The notes beneath the pieces were generated by a model. It was not told the DNA's origin and did no database searches. It was given only the letters and a program-made list of their open reading frames with translations. DNA of 64,000 nucleotides from Paludibacteraceae bacterium. GTDB lineage: Bacteria > Bacteroidota > Bacteroidia > Bacteroidales > Paludibacteraceae. Position 1 is the stretch's first letter. Every line of letters starts with the position of its first letter. The stretch is taken from positions 1-64,000 of the forward strand of contig JAHDRA010000031.1 in the NCBI GenBank assembly GCA_018433525.1, read 5' to 3'. Of the stretch, positions 37,885 to 47,439 are shown one piece after another. The position numbers and the translations under genes were made by a program.

Positions 37885-38493
37885 ATGAAAAATTTGTTAT
37901 TTGTTTCCAACATCGTTCTTTTCATTGCTGTTGTTGTACTTTTTGTTTTGTTTTTTCAGATTAAACCCGCTAAGAATGCGGTTCAGTTGTCATTAAAAGG
38001 AGATACCCTGTCAAGTCAGGTTTTACCTATTGCTTACATAAATGTAGATTCCTTGTTATTAAAATACCGGTTTGCAAAGGATGCCAATGAATCCCTCATT
38101 AAAAAACAGGAAGATTCACGGTTGACCATAAACTCACGTGCTCGTGAACTGCAAAATGAAATGAACGAATTTCAGAGAAAACTCGAAAACAATGCATTTC
38201 TCAGCCGGGAGCGGGCAGAGCAGGAACATACGCGTTTATTAAAAAAACAACAAGAATTACAAAATCTTGATGGGCAACTTACTCAACAGCTTTTACAGGA
38301 ACAACAAAAAATGAGTGAAGAATTGCGCGATACCATTAATGCCTTTCTCAAAGAATATAATAAGGATGGCCGTTATGAAATTATTTTCAGTAATACCACA
38401 GGCGACAATATCCTATTTGCTTCCAAAAGTTACGATATTACCGATGAAGTGGTGAAGCTGTTGAACGAACGATTTTCAAACAAGAAAAAATAA
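37885..38493 (+). CDS. OmpH/Skp-like periplasmic coiled-coil protein, membrane-anchored
   Basis: 202-residue protein. The N-terminal hydrophobic helix (about 6-26) has no clear cleavage site, which suggests a membrane-anchored rather than free chaperone. Residue 50 onward reads IAYINVDSLLLKYRFAKDAN, matching the start of the Skp/OmpH fold. It is followed by a long Gln/Glu/Leu coiled coil (about 70-160) and the closing beta segment YEIIFSNTTGDNILFAS and DITDEVVKLLNERF. The fold is that of Skp, which keeps unfolded outer-membrane proteins soluble. A terminator follows. Confidence 0.82.
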   Translation: MKNLLFVSNIVLFIAVVVLFVLFFQIKPAKNAVQLSLKGDTLSSQVLPIAYINVDSLLLKYRFAKDANESLIKKQEDSRLTINSRARELQNEMNEFQRKLENNAFLSRERAEQEHTRLLKKQQELQNLDGQLTQQLLQEQQKMSEELRDTINAFLKEYNKDGRYEIIFSNTTGDNILFASKSYDITDEVVKLLNERFSNKKK

Positions 38494-38520
38494 TTTCTAA
38501 TTTGGCTGTTCAAAAAGTAT

Positions 38521-38545
38521 ATCCTACGTAAGTAGGATTTTTTTT
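38521..38545 (+). terminator. Terminator after the Skp-like gene
   Basis: ATCCTAC pairs perfectly with GTAGGAT around GTAA, followed by eight T. Confidence 0.85.
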
Positions 38546-38728
38546 GACAAGCAAGGTATAGTATATTCATAAAACAAATATTTAGTTTTTTCAAAAATAC
38601 TTTTTTATCACTTTTGTTTGATTTTAAAATCATTGATAGATAATTAATTTTTTATCAGTTTTATTTTCAATTTTTCCCCGTTTTCAAAAAACAACAGAAA
38701 GTTTAATTTCGATTATACCAAATTAAGT

Positions 38729-40375
38729 ATGTTGAAGCCGGAATACATATTTGAAACAAGCTGGGAAGTATGCAATATGGTTGGTGGAATATATACCGTT
38801 TTATCTACTCGTGCTGCAACATTGAAAGAAGTTTATGGAGACAAACTGATTTTTATTGGACCTGATATATGGATACAAAAAAACAACCCGCTTTTTGTTG
38901 AAGACAGTAGGCTTTTCCCCGGTTGGAAAGATGCTGTTCAGCAACAGTTTCAGTTGAATATTCGTATAGGGCGTTGGCAAATTCATGGAAATCCGATTGC
39001 AGTATTGGTCGATTTCATGCCGCTGATGCTACGAAAAGATGAAATTTATGGCCATGTTTGGCTGCAAACCGGAGTCAATTCCTTGCCTGCCTATGGCGAT
39101 TATCACGAATCTTCGATGTTTGGCTATGCTGCAGGTATGGTGATAGAAAGTTTTTATCGATTTTTTGGTTTGTCTTTGAAAAATGATGTGATTGCCCATT
39201 TTCATGAGTGGCAAACAACTTTCGGTATTTTTTACTTAAAAGAACATTTGCCTGAAGCTGCAACCATTTTTACTACTCATGCCACTACTGTGGGACGTTC
39301 CATAGCCAGCAATCACAAACCGCTGTATGATTATCTGCAAGAGTACAATGGGGACCAAATGGCTGCCGAATTGAATGTTGTTTCCAAACATTCGGCCGAA
39401 AAAACTGCCGCTCATCTTTCCGATTGCTTCACAACTGTAAGCGACATTACTGCCGCTGAATGCCGACAATTGCTGGAAATTAAACCCGCTGTTGTTACAC
39501 CAAACGGTTTTGAAGATGATTTTGTGCCCAAAGCCGATACTTTTATTCAAAAGCGACAGGAAGCACGAACTTGTTTACGCAAAGTCGCTGAAACTTTGTT
39601 GGGTTATTCTTTACAGGAAAATGCTCTTTTTGTGGGTACTGCCGGACGTTACGAATACAAGAACAAAGGTATTGATGTGTTTATCGAATCGATGCGGAGG
39701 TTGATTGAATGCCCTCATTTGAACAGAGAAATTGTGGTTTTCATTATGGTGCCCGCCCATGTGATGGGCCCCAGAACGGATTTACTTGCAGCTTTAAATC
39801 ATCCAAATCTCAAGTTGCATTCATGGAATTTGTTTACCACGCACGAACTTTACGATTATCAGAATGATCATATCATGTCGGCTATTCGGTGGTTCCATTT
39901 TACCAATCAATCGTCGCAAAAGGTTAAGATGATTTTTGTGCCCTCTTATTTGAATGGTTCCGACGGCATATTCAATAAAAAATATTACGACCTGCTCATT
40001 GGGCTCGATGTTACCATATTTCCTTCCTATTATGAACCATGGGGCTATACACCTCTCGAAAGCATTGCTTTTTCCGTACCAACTATTACCAGCGATTTGT
40101 CGGGTTTTGGCCGCTGGGTGGCAAAACAACCTCAGGATATTACCGAAGGTGTGGGAGTAGTACATCGTTCCGACTACAATCAGTATGATGCAACTGTGAA
40201 AATTGCACAAATGATTTGTCAGTTTTCGAGTTTGGAGCAATCTCAAGTAGAAAATATACGCTCAATAGCGGCTTCAATTTCCCTGAAAGCCTTATGGGAA
40301 AACTTCATACAATATTATTATGAAGCATACAATATAGCCCTTACTCAAAAAAATCTCCGACTTGGCAAACATTAG
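38729..40375 (+). CDS. Glycogen synthase, GT3 family
   Basis: 548-residue glycosyltransferase that extends alpha-1,4-glucan from a nucleotide-sugar donor. The start matches the eukaryote-like GT3 glycogen synthase family rather than bacterial GlgA: EYIFETSWEVCNMVGGIYTV. Other blocks are AHFHEWQTTFGIFYLKE, TTHATTVGRSIAS, VTPNGFEDDF, GRYEYKNKGIDVFIES and the C-terminal donor site YYEPWGYTPLESIAFSVPTI containing the E-x(7)-E pair. It is shorter than yeast Gsy but typical for Bacteroidales. The glucan phosphorylase gene lies 232 bases downstream with its own promoter. Confidence 0.9.
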   Translation: MLKPEYIFETSWEVCNMVGGIYTVLSTRAATLKEVYGDKLIFIGPDIWIQKNNPLFVEDSRLFPGWKDAVQQQFQLNIRIGRWQIHGNPIAVLVDFMPLMLRKDEIYGHVWLQTGVNSLPAYGDYHESSMFGYAAGMVIESFYRFFGLSLKNDVIAHFHEWQTTFGIFYLKEHLPEAATIFTTHATTVGRSIASNHKPLYDYLQEYNGDQMAAELNVVSKHSAEKTAAHLSDCFTTVSDITAAECRQLLEIKPAVVTPNGFEDDFVPKADTFIQKRQEARTCLRKVAETLLGYSLQENALFVGTAGRYEYKNKGIDVFIESMRRLIECPHLNREIVVFIMVPAHVMGPRTDLLAALNHPNLKLHSWNLFTTHELYDYQNDHIMSAIRWFHFTNQSSQKVKMIFVPSYLNGSDGIFNKKYYDLLIGLDVTIFPSYYEPWGYTPLESIAFSVPTITSDLSGFGRWVAKQPQDITEGVGVVHRSDYNQYDATVKIAQMICQFSSLEQSQVENIRSIAASISLKALWENFIQYYYEAYNIALTQKNLRLGKH

Positions 40376-40518
40376 AATTAAGAAAAAAATCGATTTTTTC
40401 GGTTTTTCTTTGTAACGAATTAATAATTAATTAATTGAAAAAGAATATATTAACAAAAATTTTTTAATAAATTGCAATCGTTTGCATTTGTTTTTACTCC
40501 TTTTATGATTTGTTTTAT

Positions 40519-40548
40519 CTTGGCTTTTTGAAACTTTGCTTAACTTTG
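40519..40548 (+). promoter_or_regulatory. Promoter of the glucan phosphorylase gene
   Basis: CTTG ending at 40522 and a perfect -7 box TAACTTTG at 40541-40548 are 18 bases apart. This gives phosphorylase its own transcript, separate from glycogen synthase. Confidence 0.6.
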
Positions 40549-40607
40549 CCTACAGAGTTTTAGGTATAAAATTTTTTTTGAATTTCACTAACTTAAAGTA
40601 AGGAAAC

Positions 40608-43172
40608 ATGTCTTTGAAATTAAATCAGGTAAATGAACCGCGCTGGAAAGAAATAAATGTCAAGTCTTTTTTGCCCGATGGCTTGAAAAGATTGGAAGAA
40701 ATAGCGCAAAATATATTTTGGGTATGGAGAAGTGATGCCCGACACCTTTTTCGTGAATTGGACAAAGATGCTTGGGCGGAATCAGGCTATAATCCCGTGC
40801 AATTGCTGAACATGCTCAGTTATGAGCGACTTGTAGAAGTGGAGAAGGATGCCCATTTCATGTCCAACTTAGACAGGATTTACAACGAATTTCAGGCTTA
40901 TCTGCATCAACCTTTTGCACCCGATAAACCTTCGATTGCCTACTTCAGTATGGAATACGGGCTGACGGAAGTTTTAAAAATCTATTCCGGAGGGCTTGGA
41001 ATTTTGGCAGGCGATTATTTGAAGGAAGCCAGTGATTGTGGCGTTGATTTGACGGCTGTCGGATTGCTTTATCGTTACGGATATTTTACTCAGTCGCTTT
41101 CGGTCGACGGTGATCAAATTGAGATTTATGACAAACAAAACTTCAATACTTTGCCTATTGTGCAGGTTCGTGATGAAAATGGACAAGCGGTTGTTATAGA
41201 AGTTCCCTACCCGGGACGCACCGTGTATGCCAATTTGTGGAAAGTAAGCGTTGGACGTATTAATCTTTTCCTTTTGGATACCGACAATGAAATGAACAGT
41301 GAAGCTGACAGAAGTATTACTTTCGAGTTGTATGGCGGCGATTGGGAAAATCGTCTGAAACAGGAAATCATGCTTGGAATTGGTGGAATTCTGACACTGA
41401 AAAAACTAGGCATCGAAAAGGATGTCTATCATTGCAATGAAGGCCATGCAGCCCTTATCAATCTTCAGCGTCTGGCGGATTTAGTAACCGAGAAAAAACT
41501 TTCTTTCCACGAGGCTTTGGAAATTGTGCGGAGCAGTTCCCTTTATACTGTACATACACCTGTTCCTGCGGGACACGACCGCTTTGATGAAGCTTTGTTT
41601 GGAAAATACATGAAAGATTATGCTGCCTTGCTGAATATTTCGTGGGACGACTTGATGAACTTGGGGCGTGAAAATCCAGATGATCCCAATGACAAATTCA
41701 GTATGAGTGTTTTTGCCTGCAATACCTGTCAGGAAGTTAATGGTGTAAGTTGGTTGCATGGCAAGGTTTCACAAGAAATGTTTCAGCCAATATGGAAGGG
41801 TTATTATCCTGAAGAGCTGCATGTGAGCTATGTTACCAATGGTGTTCATTTACCCACATGGACCACTTCAGAGTGGAAAGGAGTTTACGAAAAATATCTC
41901 GGAAAAGATTTTTATGACGATCAGTCGAACATGAAACTCTGGCAGGCTATTTACGAAGTGCCCGATCAAGTTATCTGGGAGACGCGCGTCAAAATGAAAA
42001 ACAAATTGATCGATTATATTCGTTTGCAATTTCAGGAGAACTGGCTGAAGTCTCAGGGCGACCCTTCCCGTATCATGTCGGTTCTGGAATCGATGAATCC
42101 CAATGCTTTGATCATCGGTTTTGGTCGAAGATTTGCAACTTACAAGCGCGCTTACCTTTTATTTACCGATTTGAAGCGTTTATCGAAAATTGTAAATGAT
42201 CCGGCAAAACCTGTACAGTTTATTTTTTCCGGTAAGGCACATCCTGCCGATCAGGGAGGAAAAGCGCTTATTAAACGCATAGTGGAGGTTTCTAGAATGC
42301 CCGAATTTTTAGGCAAAATCATTTTCCTCGAAAATTATGATATGCATTTGGCCAAACGATTGATTTCCGGCGTCGATATTTGGTTGAATACCCCTACGCG
42401 TCCTTTGGAAGCTTCGGGAACTTCTGGACAAAAGGCACAAATGAATGGCGTATTGAATTTTTCGGTTCTCGACGGATGGTGGTTGGAAGGTTACGTGAAA
42501 GGAGCCGGTTGGGCTATTACCGAAAAACGAACTTACGATAACGATGCGTATCAGGATCAGCTTGATGCTGCAACCATCTACAGCATGCTCGAAAATGAAA
42601 TTATTCCATTGTATTTTGCCAAAAATTCCAAAGGAATTTCGCCCGAATGGATTCAATACATCAAAGATTCCATTGCACAAATTACACCACGTTTTACAAC
42701 CAAGCGCATGATTGACAATTATGTAGAGCAGTTTTACACCAAACTAAGCAATCGTCATGCATTATTAAAAGATAATAATTTTGCGCGTGCCAAAGAAATT
42801 GCTGCATGGAAACAGAAAATTGCCAAAGGGTGGGACAAAATTGAAGTTGTGAGCATGGATATTCCTGAAGGTTTGTTGAAAAATCCTCAAGTTAGTGAGG
42901 TTTATCACATGAATATTGTCGTTGATATCAAAGACATTAATGACAAGGGTATCGGAATAGAACTGGTCATTACCAAACCCGATAAGGACAATAAATTCTA
43001 TCTTCATGATGTGGAAGAGTTTAAGCTGGTGAAAGCGAATGGTTCACTATTGTATTTCAGTCTCGAATATCAGCTCAATAGAGCAGGATTGTTCCAATTC
43101 GGATTCCGGATGTTCCCCAAAAATGAAGATTTGCCTCATCGTCAGGATTTCTGTTATGTAAAATGGATATAA
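40608..43172 (+). CDS. glgP: Alpha-glucan phosphorylase (GT35)
   Basis: 854-residue PLP-dependent phosphorylase that releases glucose-1-phosphate from glycogen or maltodextrin. The sequence follows the alpha-glucan phosphorylase subfamily found in Bacteroidota, Thermotoga and archaea: an N-terminal [16 protein letters not shown] region, [40 protein letters not shown], and [11 protein letters not shown]. The PLP lysine is predicted as Lys609 in [13 protein letters not shown]. The last 100 residues form an extra C-terminal beta domain. Good ribosome-binding site AAGGAAAC. With the upstream synthase it makes up a glycogen storage and release pair. Confidence 0.93.
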   Translation: MSLKLNQVNEPRWKEINVKSFLPDGLKRLEEIAQNIFWVWRSDARHLFRELDKDAWAESGYNPVQLLNMLSYERLVEVEKDAHFMSNLDRIYNEFQAYLHQPFAPDKPSIAYFSMEYGLTEVLKIYSGGLGILAGDYLKEASDCGVDLTAVGLLYRYGYFTQSLSVDGDQIEIYDKQNFNTLPIVQVRDENGQAVVIEVPYPGRTVYANLWKVSVGRINLFLLDTDNEMNSEADRSITFELYGGDWENRLKQEIMLGIGGILTLKKLGIEKDVYHCNEGHAALINLQRLADLVTEKKLSFHEALEIVRSSSLYTVHTPVPAGHDRFDEALFGKYMKDYAALLNISWDDLMNLGRENPDDPNDKFSMSVFACNTCQEVNGVSWLHGKVSQEMFQPIWKGYYPEELHVSYVTNGVHLPTWTTSEWKGVYEKYLGKDFYDDQSNMKLWQAIYEVPDQVIWETRVKMKNKLIDYIRLQFQENWLKSQGDPSRIMSVLESMNPNALIIGFGRRFATYKRAYLLFTDLKRLSKIVNDPAKPVQFIFSGKAHPADQGGKALIKRIVEVSRMPEFLGKIIFLENYDMHLAKRLISGVDIWLNTPTRPLEASGTSGQKAQMNGVLNFSVLDGWWLEGYVKGAGWAITEKRTYDNDAYQDQLDAATIYSMLENEIIPLYFAKNSKGISPEWIQYIKDSIAQITPRFTTKRMIDNYVEQFYTKLSNRHALLKDNNFARAKEIAAWKQKIAKGWDKIEVVSMDIPEGLLKNPQVSEVYHMNIVVDIKDINDKGIGIELVITKPDKDNKFYLHDVEEFKLVKANGSLLYFSLEYQLNRAGLFQFGFRMFPKNEDLPHRQDFCYVKWI

Positions 43173-43205
43173 CCGTTACCTATTCGGATTTTAATCAAAA
43201 GATTT

Positions 43206-43236
43206 CCTCGAGGCTTGCCTCGGGGTTATTTTTTTT
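43206..43236 (+). terminator. Terminator of glgP
   Basis: CCTCGAGG pairs with CCTCGGGG (one G-U) around CTTG, followed by a long T run. It starts 33 bases past the stop. Confidence 0.9.
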
Positions 43237-43313
43237 GATGAAAGTGCATTATGTTATGTTGTTGTTCACAGTATGCTCATATTGTAGAAAAAATGCAGAA
43301 AGTTTTATTACGC

Positions 43314-43423
43314 GAGTCCACTCCAAAAAGTCAAATTTAACAACTTTGATATTTGTAAAACACAGAATATTAACGCTAAGCCTTAATAAGAAATTAAAAA
43401 AACAGACTTTTAAAAGTGGACTC
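43314..43423. mobile_element. 110-bp MITE-like element with 19-bp inverted ends
   Basis: The left end GAGTCCACTCCAAAAAGTC (43314-43332) and the reverse complement of the right end, GAGTCCACTTTTAAAAGTC (43405-43423), agree at 16 of 19 positions. The interior of about 70 bases is AT-rich and non-coding. No clear target-site duplication is visible, and no transposase is nearby. It lies between the glgP terminator and repeat copy C. Confidence 0.55.
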
Positions 43424-43478
43424 TTACACTGAAAATTTAAACTTTTGTTACTGTATATTTATAAAAAACTAACAACAA

Positions 43479-43603
43479 ACCGTTATTAAATTTTGATTCA
43501 AATACAAAAAGACAAACGTGATTTTCCTCACTTATAAACAGTTCTTGGAGTAAGACTTTTTCATTAAACTGGTTAATGAGTAATTTTGGTTTATTACAGT
43601 AAA
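43479..43603 (+). repeat. Dispersed ~125-bp repeat, copy C (diverged)
   Basis: Aligned with copy A without large gaps: it shares AACAACAAAC at the start, ACAGTTCTT in the middle and GGTTAATGAGTAATTTTGGTTTA at the end. Similarity is clearly lower than between copies A and B. No transposase codons are visible before it. Confidence 0.65.
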
Positions 43604-43640
43604 CCAAAAAAGTTGCTACTTGGATAAAATACAATATCTT

Positions 43641-44804
43641 TTAATGGATAAAGCCATCGAATACTTGTATGTATTCATCGACCATTTTTTGCCAAGAAAA
43701 ATGTTGAATTGTAAAATTTCTGCCTTTCTCCGACAATATTTTAAGTTTTTCCTTGTAGCTCAGCATTTCTTTTATTTTATCAGCCCAAGCTTGGGAGTCA
43801 CCACAAGGCAAAAGCGTTCCATTCTCGTTGTTGATTACGGCATCTGTAATTCCCTGTATTCCGGATGCCAACACATACGTTCCCCGAACGCTGGCTTCGA
43901 GTGCAACCAAGCCAAATCCTTCTACATCGCCCGGAATATTAATGTTAGGCATTACAAATAAATCGGCAAGCGAAATTATCTGTATAAGATCTTCATTTGA
44001 AACTCTTCCCAGATGAACGGCATTTCTTTGTTTTTTCAATTGTTCTATAACTTCTTTATTATCATCAGGATAACCAAATAACAACTGAATTTTATGTCGT
44101 AGCATTTTTGGAAAGCATCGTAAGAAAATGTCAAAAAATGTTTGAGATTTTTTAAGTGCACCGGTTAAAATCAAGATCACATCATTATCCAATAAAGGCA
44201 TGACATTTTTCAAAAACCATGAAAAACCTTTTCGTTTCACCGGTCTGCCGGTTCCCATGATAATTTTTTTATCGGTTACATCTACGCCGTATTTTTCCAC
44301 AAGTTTCCGAGTAATGGCTGAGTCAAAAGGGATTTCATTCAACTTCAAATCTACCCCATTGTTTACGATAAAGGTGGTTTTCGGGTCAAAACCCCTTTTG
44401 ATACACTGTTCGCTGGTAAATTTACTTACGCAAACAGCACCTTTGTATTTTATTAGTTTTGGGATAAGTTTTTTTTGAAAAAAAGTCAAAGGATAGGTTA
44501 TGTCCAGACCATGATAAGTTACAACGACAGGAATTTGAGTGATTTTCTGTAGCCAAAGTGCTGCAACTCCCATAGCTCCATCATTCAAATGAATCAGTTT
44601 TATGTTTGGATTTGCTTTCAATAATTTTTTTACTCTCGACTTCAATTTCAAAAACCAAAGCAATTTATTTTCCTTTCCTTCAAAAGCAATAATGTGTACT
44701 CTGTAATAGGAGGATAAACCCTGAATCAGTTCATAACTCTGTTTTTCCATACCACCGGTAAAAGGTGGATACTTATGGGTAATGCATAATATCTCCTCGT
44801 ACAT
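43641..44804 (-). CDS. GT4-family glycosyltransferase
   Basis: 387-residue GT-B glycosyltransferase. It has the glycine-rich acceptor loop in YPPFTGGMEKQSYELIQGL, the mid-protein VVTYHGLDITYPLTFF, KIIMGTGRPVKRKGFSWFLK at the start of the donor domain, and the E-x(7)-E donor site in GDVEGFGLVALEASVRGTYV. The ATG at 44804 overlaps the stop of the upstream membrane-protein gene as TAATG, a sign of translational coupling; the 35-residue upstream extension in frame is therefore not used. Acceptor and sugar cannot be read from sequence. It is the last of three genes in an operon. Confidence 0.88.
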   Translation of the reverse strand: MYEEILCITHKYPPFTGGMEKQSYELIQGLSSYYRVHIIAFEGKENKLLWFLKLKSRVKKLLKANPNIKLIHLNDGAMGVAALWLQKITQIPVVVTYHGLDITYPLTFFQKKLIPKLIKYKGAVCVSKFTSEQCIKRGFDPKTTFIVNNGVDLKLNEIPFDSAITRKLVEKYGVDVTDKKIIMGTGRPVKRKGFSWFLKNVMPLLDNDVILILTGALKKSQTFFDIFLRCFPKMLRHKIQLLFGYPDDNKEVIEQLKKQRNAVHLGRVSNEDLIQIISLADLFVMPNINIPGDVEGFGLVALEASVRGTYVLASGIQGITDAVINNENGTLLPCGDSQAWADKIKEMLSYKEKLKILSEKGRNFTIQHFSWQKMVDEYIQVFDGFIH

Positions 44805-45811
44805 TATTGAAGTGTAAATTTTTTCCTTTTTGTGATCAAGAAAAATACTCCTGCAACAGATAACCAGAAAAGTTGACGCGATCTTCTCACCAGAGAAACC
44901 ACAAACCAAATTTCATTTCCTTTTACAGCCACTACATCAAGCATGATTTTGTTCCCATATTCTTCGATTCCAATCTGGCCGGGGACAATTGCACCCAAAG
45001 ATTTAAAAAGCGAAACACCAACTTCCATTGAGATGGCATCGATTACCGAAATATTCACATGTAAGGTTTGCAGTATGATAAAAAATTCAAGGGCTCCACA
45101 TACCCAATGAAGTGTCAATAATAAAAAAGCCAATAAGAAGTTCAGTTTGTGGTGTTTGAAATAATCCGAAGCAAGTGTATTTATTTCATAACACGAATCG
45201 ATTGTTTTGCTCGTCAAGAACGACCAGTTGGTTTTTGATTTAATGCGCTCCAATGTTTTACCAAGATATAAATGATCATCGAGTAAATATTTTGCCATTA
45301 AAAAGCCCGAAATCATTACCAACGCAATTAACAAAAAAAGTACAAAGGTTTTGCCGTTGCCAAATTTACTGAAAATCAAATAAAATATAGAAACAACGAT
45401 CAGAAAAATGGATGACAACACAGTGATCATTCTCATCAACAAGATGGAACTCAAACCAATTTTTGTAGAAATTCCCGACTTTACGAGATATGAAATTTTT
45501 AAGCTGTCGCCTGCAATAATACTGGTAGGATTAAAAGCCCCCAACATTTCTCCTATATGCCTGATAATAAATATCTTCCAAATAGAAATATTCATTCCTT
45601 CCTCACCCATGCACAATTTCCAACCCAATGAAGAAAAAAAATACCCAACAAATGAAATAGCAATAACCAATAAAAACATGGAGGGCATTCGTTGGAGATA
45701 CATATTCAGAATATGGAAGTCAATGCTCGATATAAATCGAATTATCAGCACAGATACCGAAATCATCAAAACTGAGATAATCAGTTTTCGATATCTTTTA
45801 AGTTTGCTCAT
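44804..45811 (-). CDS. UPF0104 / LPG-synthase-TM-like integral membrane protein
   Basis: 335-residue membrane protein with about seven or eight helices and the UPF0104 (lysylphosphatidylglycerol synthase transmembrane) pattern. Helix 2 is followed by GWKLCMGEEGMNISIWKIFIIRHIGEMLGAFNPTSIIAGDSLKIS, and near the end comes GALEFFIILQTL with LGAIVPGQIGIEEYGNKI. It lacks the aminoacyl-transferase domain of MprF. Members are proposed to move or shield lipids and are often next to glycosyltransferases, as here between two GT4 genes. Start ATG 45811; gap of 46 bases to the upstream glycosyltransferase. Confidence 0.82.
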   Translation of the reverse strand: MSKLKRYRKLIISVLMISVSVLIIRFISSIDFHILNMYLQRMPSMFLLVIAISFVGYFFSSLGWKLCMGEEGMNISIWKIFIIRHIGEMLGAFNPTSIIAGDSLKISYLVKSGISTKIGLSSILLMRMITVLSSIFLIVVSIFYLIFSKFGNGKTFVLFLLIALVMISGFLMAKYLLDDHLYLGKTLERIKSKTNWSFLTSKTIDSCYEINTLASDYFKHHKLNFLLAFLLLTLHWVCGALEFFIILQTLHVNISVIDAISMEVGVSLFKSLGAIVPGQIGIEEYGNKIMLDVVAVKGNEIWFVVSLVRRSRQLFWLSVAGVFFLITKRKKFTLQ

Positions 45812-45857
45812 TCTGTTAGCTTAGTGAATAAATGTCTGAGGTCTAAGAGTTTTTTAA

Positions 45858-47084
45858 TCAGATAGCATAATTGGTAGGGAAAAGTTCATTTGTTAAAACT
45901 ACATTGTCTTCAAAAGTAGGCGATGACTTATAAGCCAACATTTGAAGATCGGAGAAATATTCATTTGCCAAGCGATTCCAATTAAAATTGGATGCAAAAC
46001 GAATAGCATTTTGCTGTATTGATTCCCTCAAGGAAGGATAATTTAGAATAACTTTAATATTCTCTACATATTCGCGAGCATCATAAGGATTACACAAAAA
46101 TCCGGTTACTCCATTCATAACCAGAGATTGCGAACCGCCTCCACGAGCAATTACCGGTACGCAACCGGAAGCCATTGCTTCTACAACCACATTACCAAAT
46201 GTTTCCGAAATAGAAGGGAAAACAAACACATCGGAAGATGCATAAACTTTCGACAGTTCTTCGTGATTTAAAAACCCAAGAAAAAAAGCTTTTTTCATTC
46301 TTTTTCGTGCTGCCTGCTCAGCAACACCACTTCCAGCTATAATAAAATTAACGTCTAAATTTTGAGCCTCAGTTTCATCATAAATATTAAAAAGTGTCTC
46401 TAAATTTTTTTCCCAAACTAAACGAGATGCAAACAAAATACATGGTTTATTGTTGCCTGTAATTTGTTGAATGTAATGCATGTCTTTTTTGGAAGGATTA
46501 AACAAATTAGAATCTATTCCTCTTTGCCAAAGCTTCAAAGGTTGATGCGAAACACCACTGTCCTTCAGTTCTATAATCATTTGCTTTGTAGGAACATAAA
46601 CCATATTACAAAAATTGTAAAAGCTTTGATAAATTTTTTTCATAATCGATTCTACCGGCTTTATTAAAAATGGCAAACGATTGAAATAATACTGTATGTA
46701 GGAAAGGAAATTGGTATGATAAATTGACAAGACAGGAATATGTTTTTTTCGGGCAAAATTTAGTCCAAAGAAACCAAGTGGCGATGGAGTAGCGATATGA
46801 ATCACATCCGGATCAAAATCTTCAAGTGCTTTAACAATCTTATTGCTGCTAAAATGAGGGAGACATGCTTTGTAATTTGAATTAAAAGGTAGTGTTAATG
46901 AAGGGATTTGTAGTATTTTATGGTTTATTTTTTCTTTTGGAGGAGTGCCGGTGCAAAACATGAACTCAAAATTTTCTTCAGGTACCTTATCTATTAGTTG
47001 ATACATTGTTTTTATGGCACCATCATGATCCCGAGTAAGAATATCGGCAAAAAAGGCTACTTTAATTTTTTTATTGGAATACAT
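45858..47084 (-). CDS. GT4-family glycosyltransferase, mannosyl/diacylglycerol-type
   Basis: 408-residue GT-B enzyme. The opening KIKVAFFADILTRDHDGAIKTMYQLID resembles lipid-acceptor GT4 enzymes, in which a histidine and Gly-rich region follows 'FFADxxTRxxDG'. Further motifs are HIATPSPLGFFGL, VYVPTKQMIIELKDSGV, LFASRLVWEKNLETL and the donor site SISETFGNVVVEAMASGCVPV. This set resembles GDP-mannose-dependent or diacylglycerol glycosyltransferases, but the substrate is inferred only. It is first in the three-gene operon; no -7 box could be placed upstream. Confidence 0.85.
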   Translation of the reverse strand: MYSNKKIKVAFFADILTRDHDGAIKTMYQLIDKVPEENFEFMFCTGTPPKEKINHKILQIPSLTLPFNSNYKACLPHFSSNKIVKALEDFDPDVIHIATPSPLGFFGLNFARKKHIPVLSIYHTNFLSYIQYYFNRLPFLIKPVESIMKKIYQSFYNFCNMVYVPTKQMIIELKDSGVSHQPLKLWQRGIDSNLFNPSKKDMHYIQQITGNNKPCILFASRLVWEKNLETLFNIYDETEAQNLDVNFIIAGSGVAEQAARKRMKKAFFLGFLNHEELSKVYASSDVFVFPSISETFGNVVVEAMASGCVPVIARGGGSQSLVMNGVTGFLCNPYDAREYVENIKVILNYPSLRESIQQNAIRFASNFNWNRLANEYFSDLQMLAYKSSPTFEDNVVLTNELFPTNYAI

Positions 47085-47321
47085 GTTTTTTTATAGGTTT
47101 TATTATTGTTCAGATATTGCTAATGGCTAAAGGGATAAAGAAACCGTTCATCTTTTTTGAAAATAGATTTTTAAAACTTCTCTTTTCAAAACTCTTTTCC
47201 ACAGCACAAAAGTAGAAATGGTGCATGACAATTTTGTATCACTACAATTAAATTCCTGCTTCAAAAATTCTATCATCGAAAACCATTTTAGGATAGAGGT
47301 TTTTGTTGAAACAATTTAACA
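47085..47321. other. Divergent intergenic stretch, nothing recognised
   Basis: AT-rich sequence upstream of two divergent genes. No open frame, hairpin of note or IS trace was seen. Confidence 0.5.
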
Positions 47322-47351
47322 TTTGAAAGTCAGTGAATTTTTTTACATTTG
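47322..47351 (+). promoter_or_regulatory. Promoter of the 541-residue protein gene
   Basis: TTTG at 47322-47325 and a perfect -7 box TACATTTG at 47344-47351 are 18 bases apart. The leader to the ATG would be about 80 bases. Confidence 0.6.
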
Positions 47352-47439
47352 TATAAAAAAATCGTGCAAGTCTTCATAACGCAATCAGTAGAAAATTCTA
47401 TCAAAATTTTGATTATAAAATAAAAAGTTAGGTCAGCAA

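Noticed and set aside
43163-43432. Plus-strand open frame overlapping the glgP end
   Set aside because: It spans the glgP terminator and the MITE-like element; no protein-like composition.
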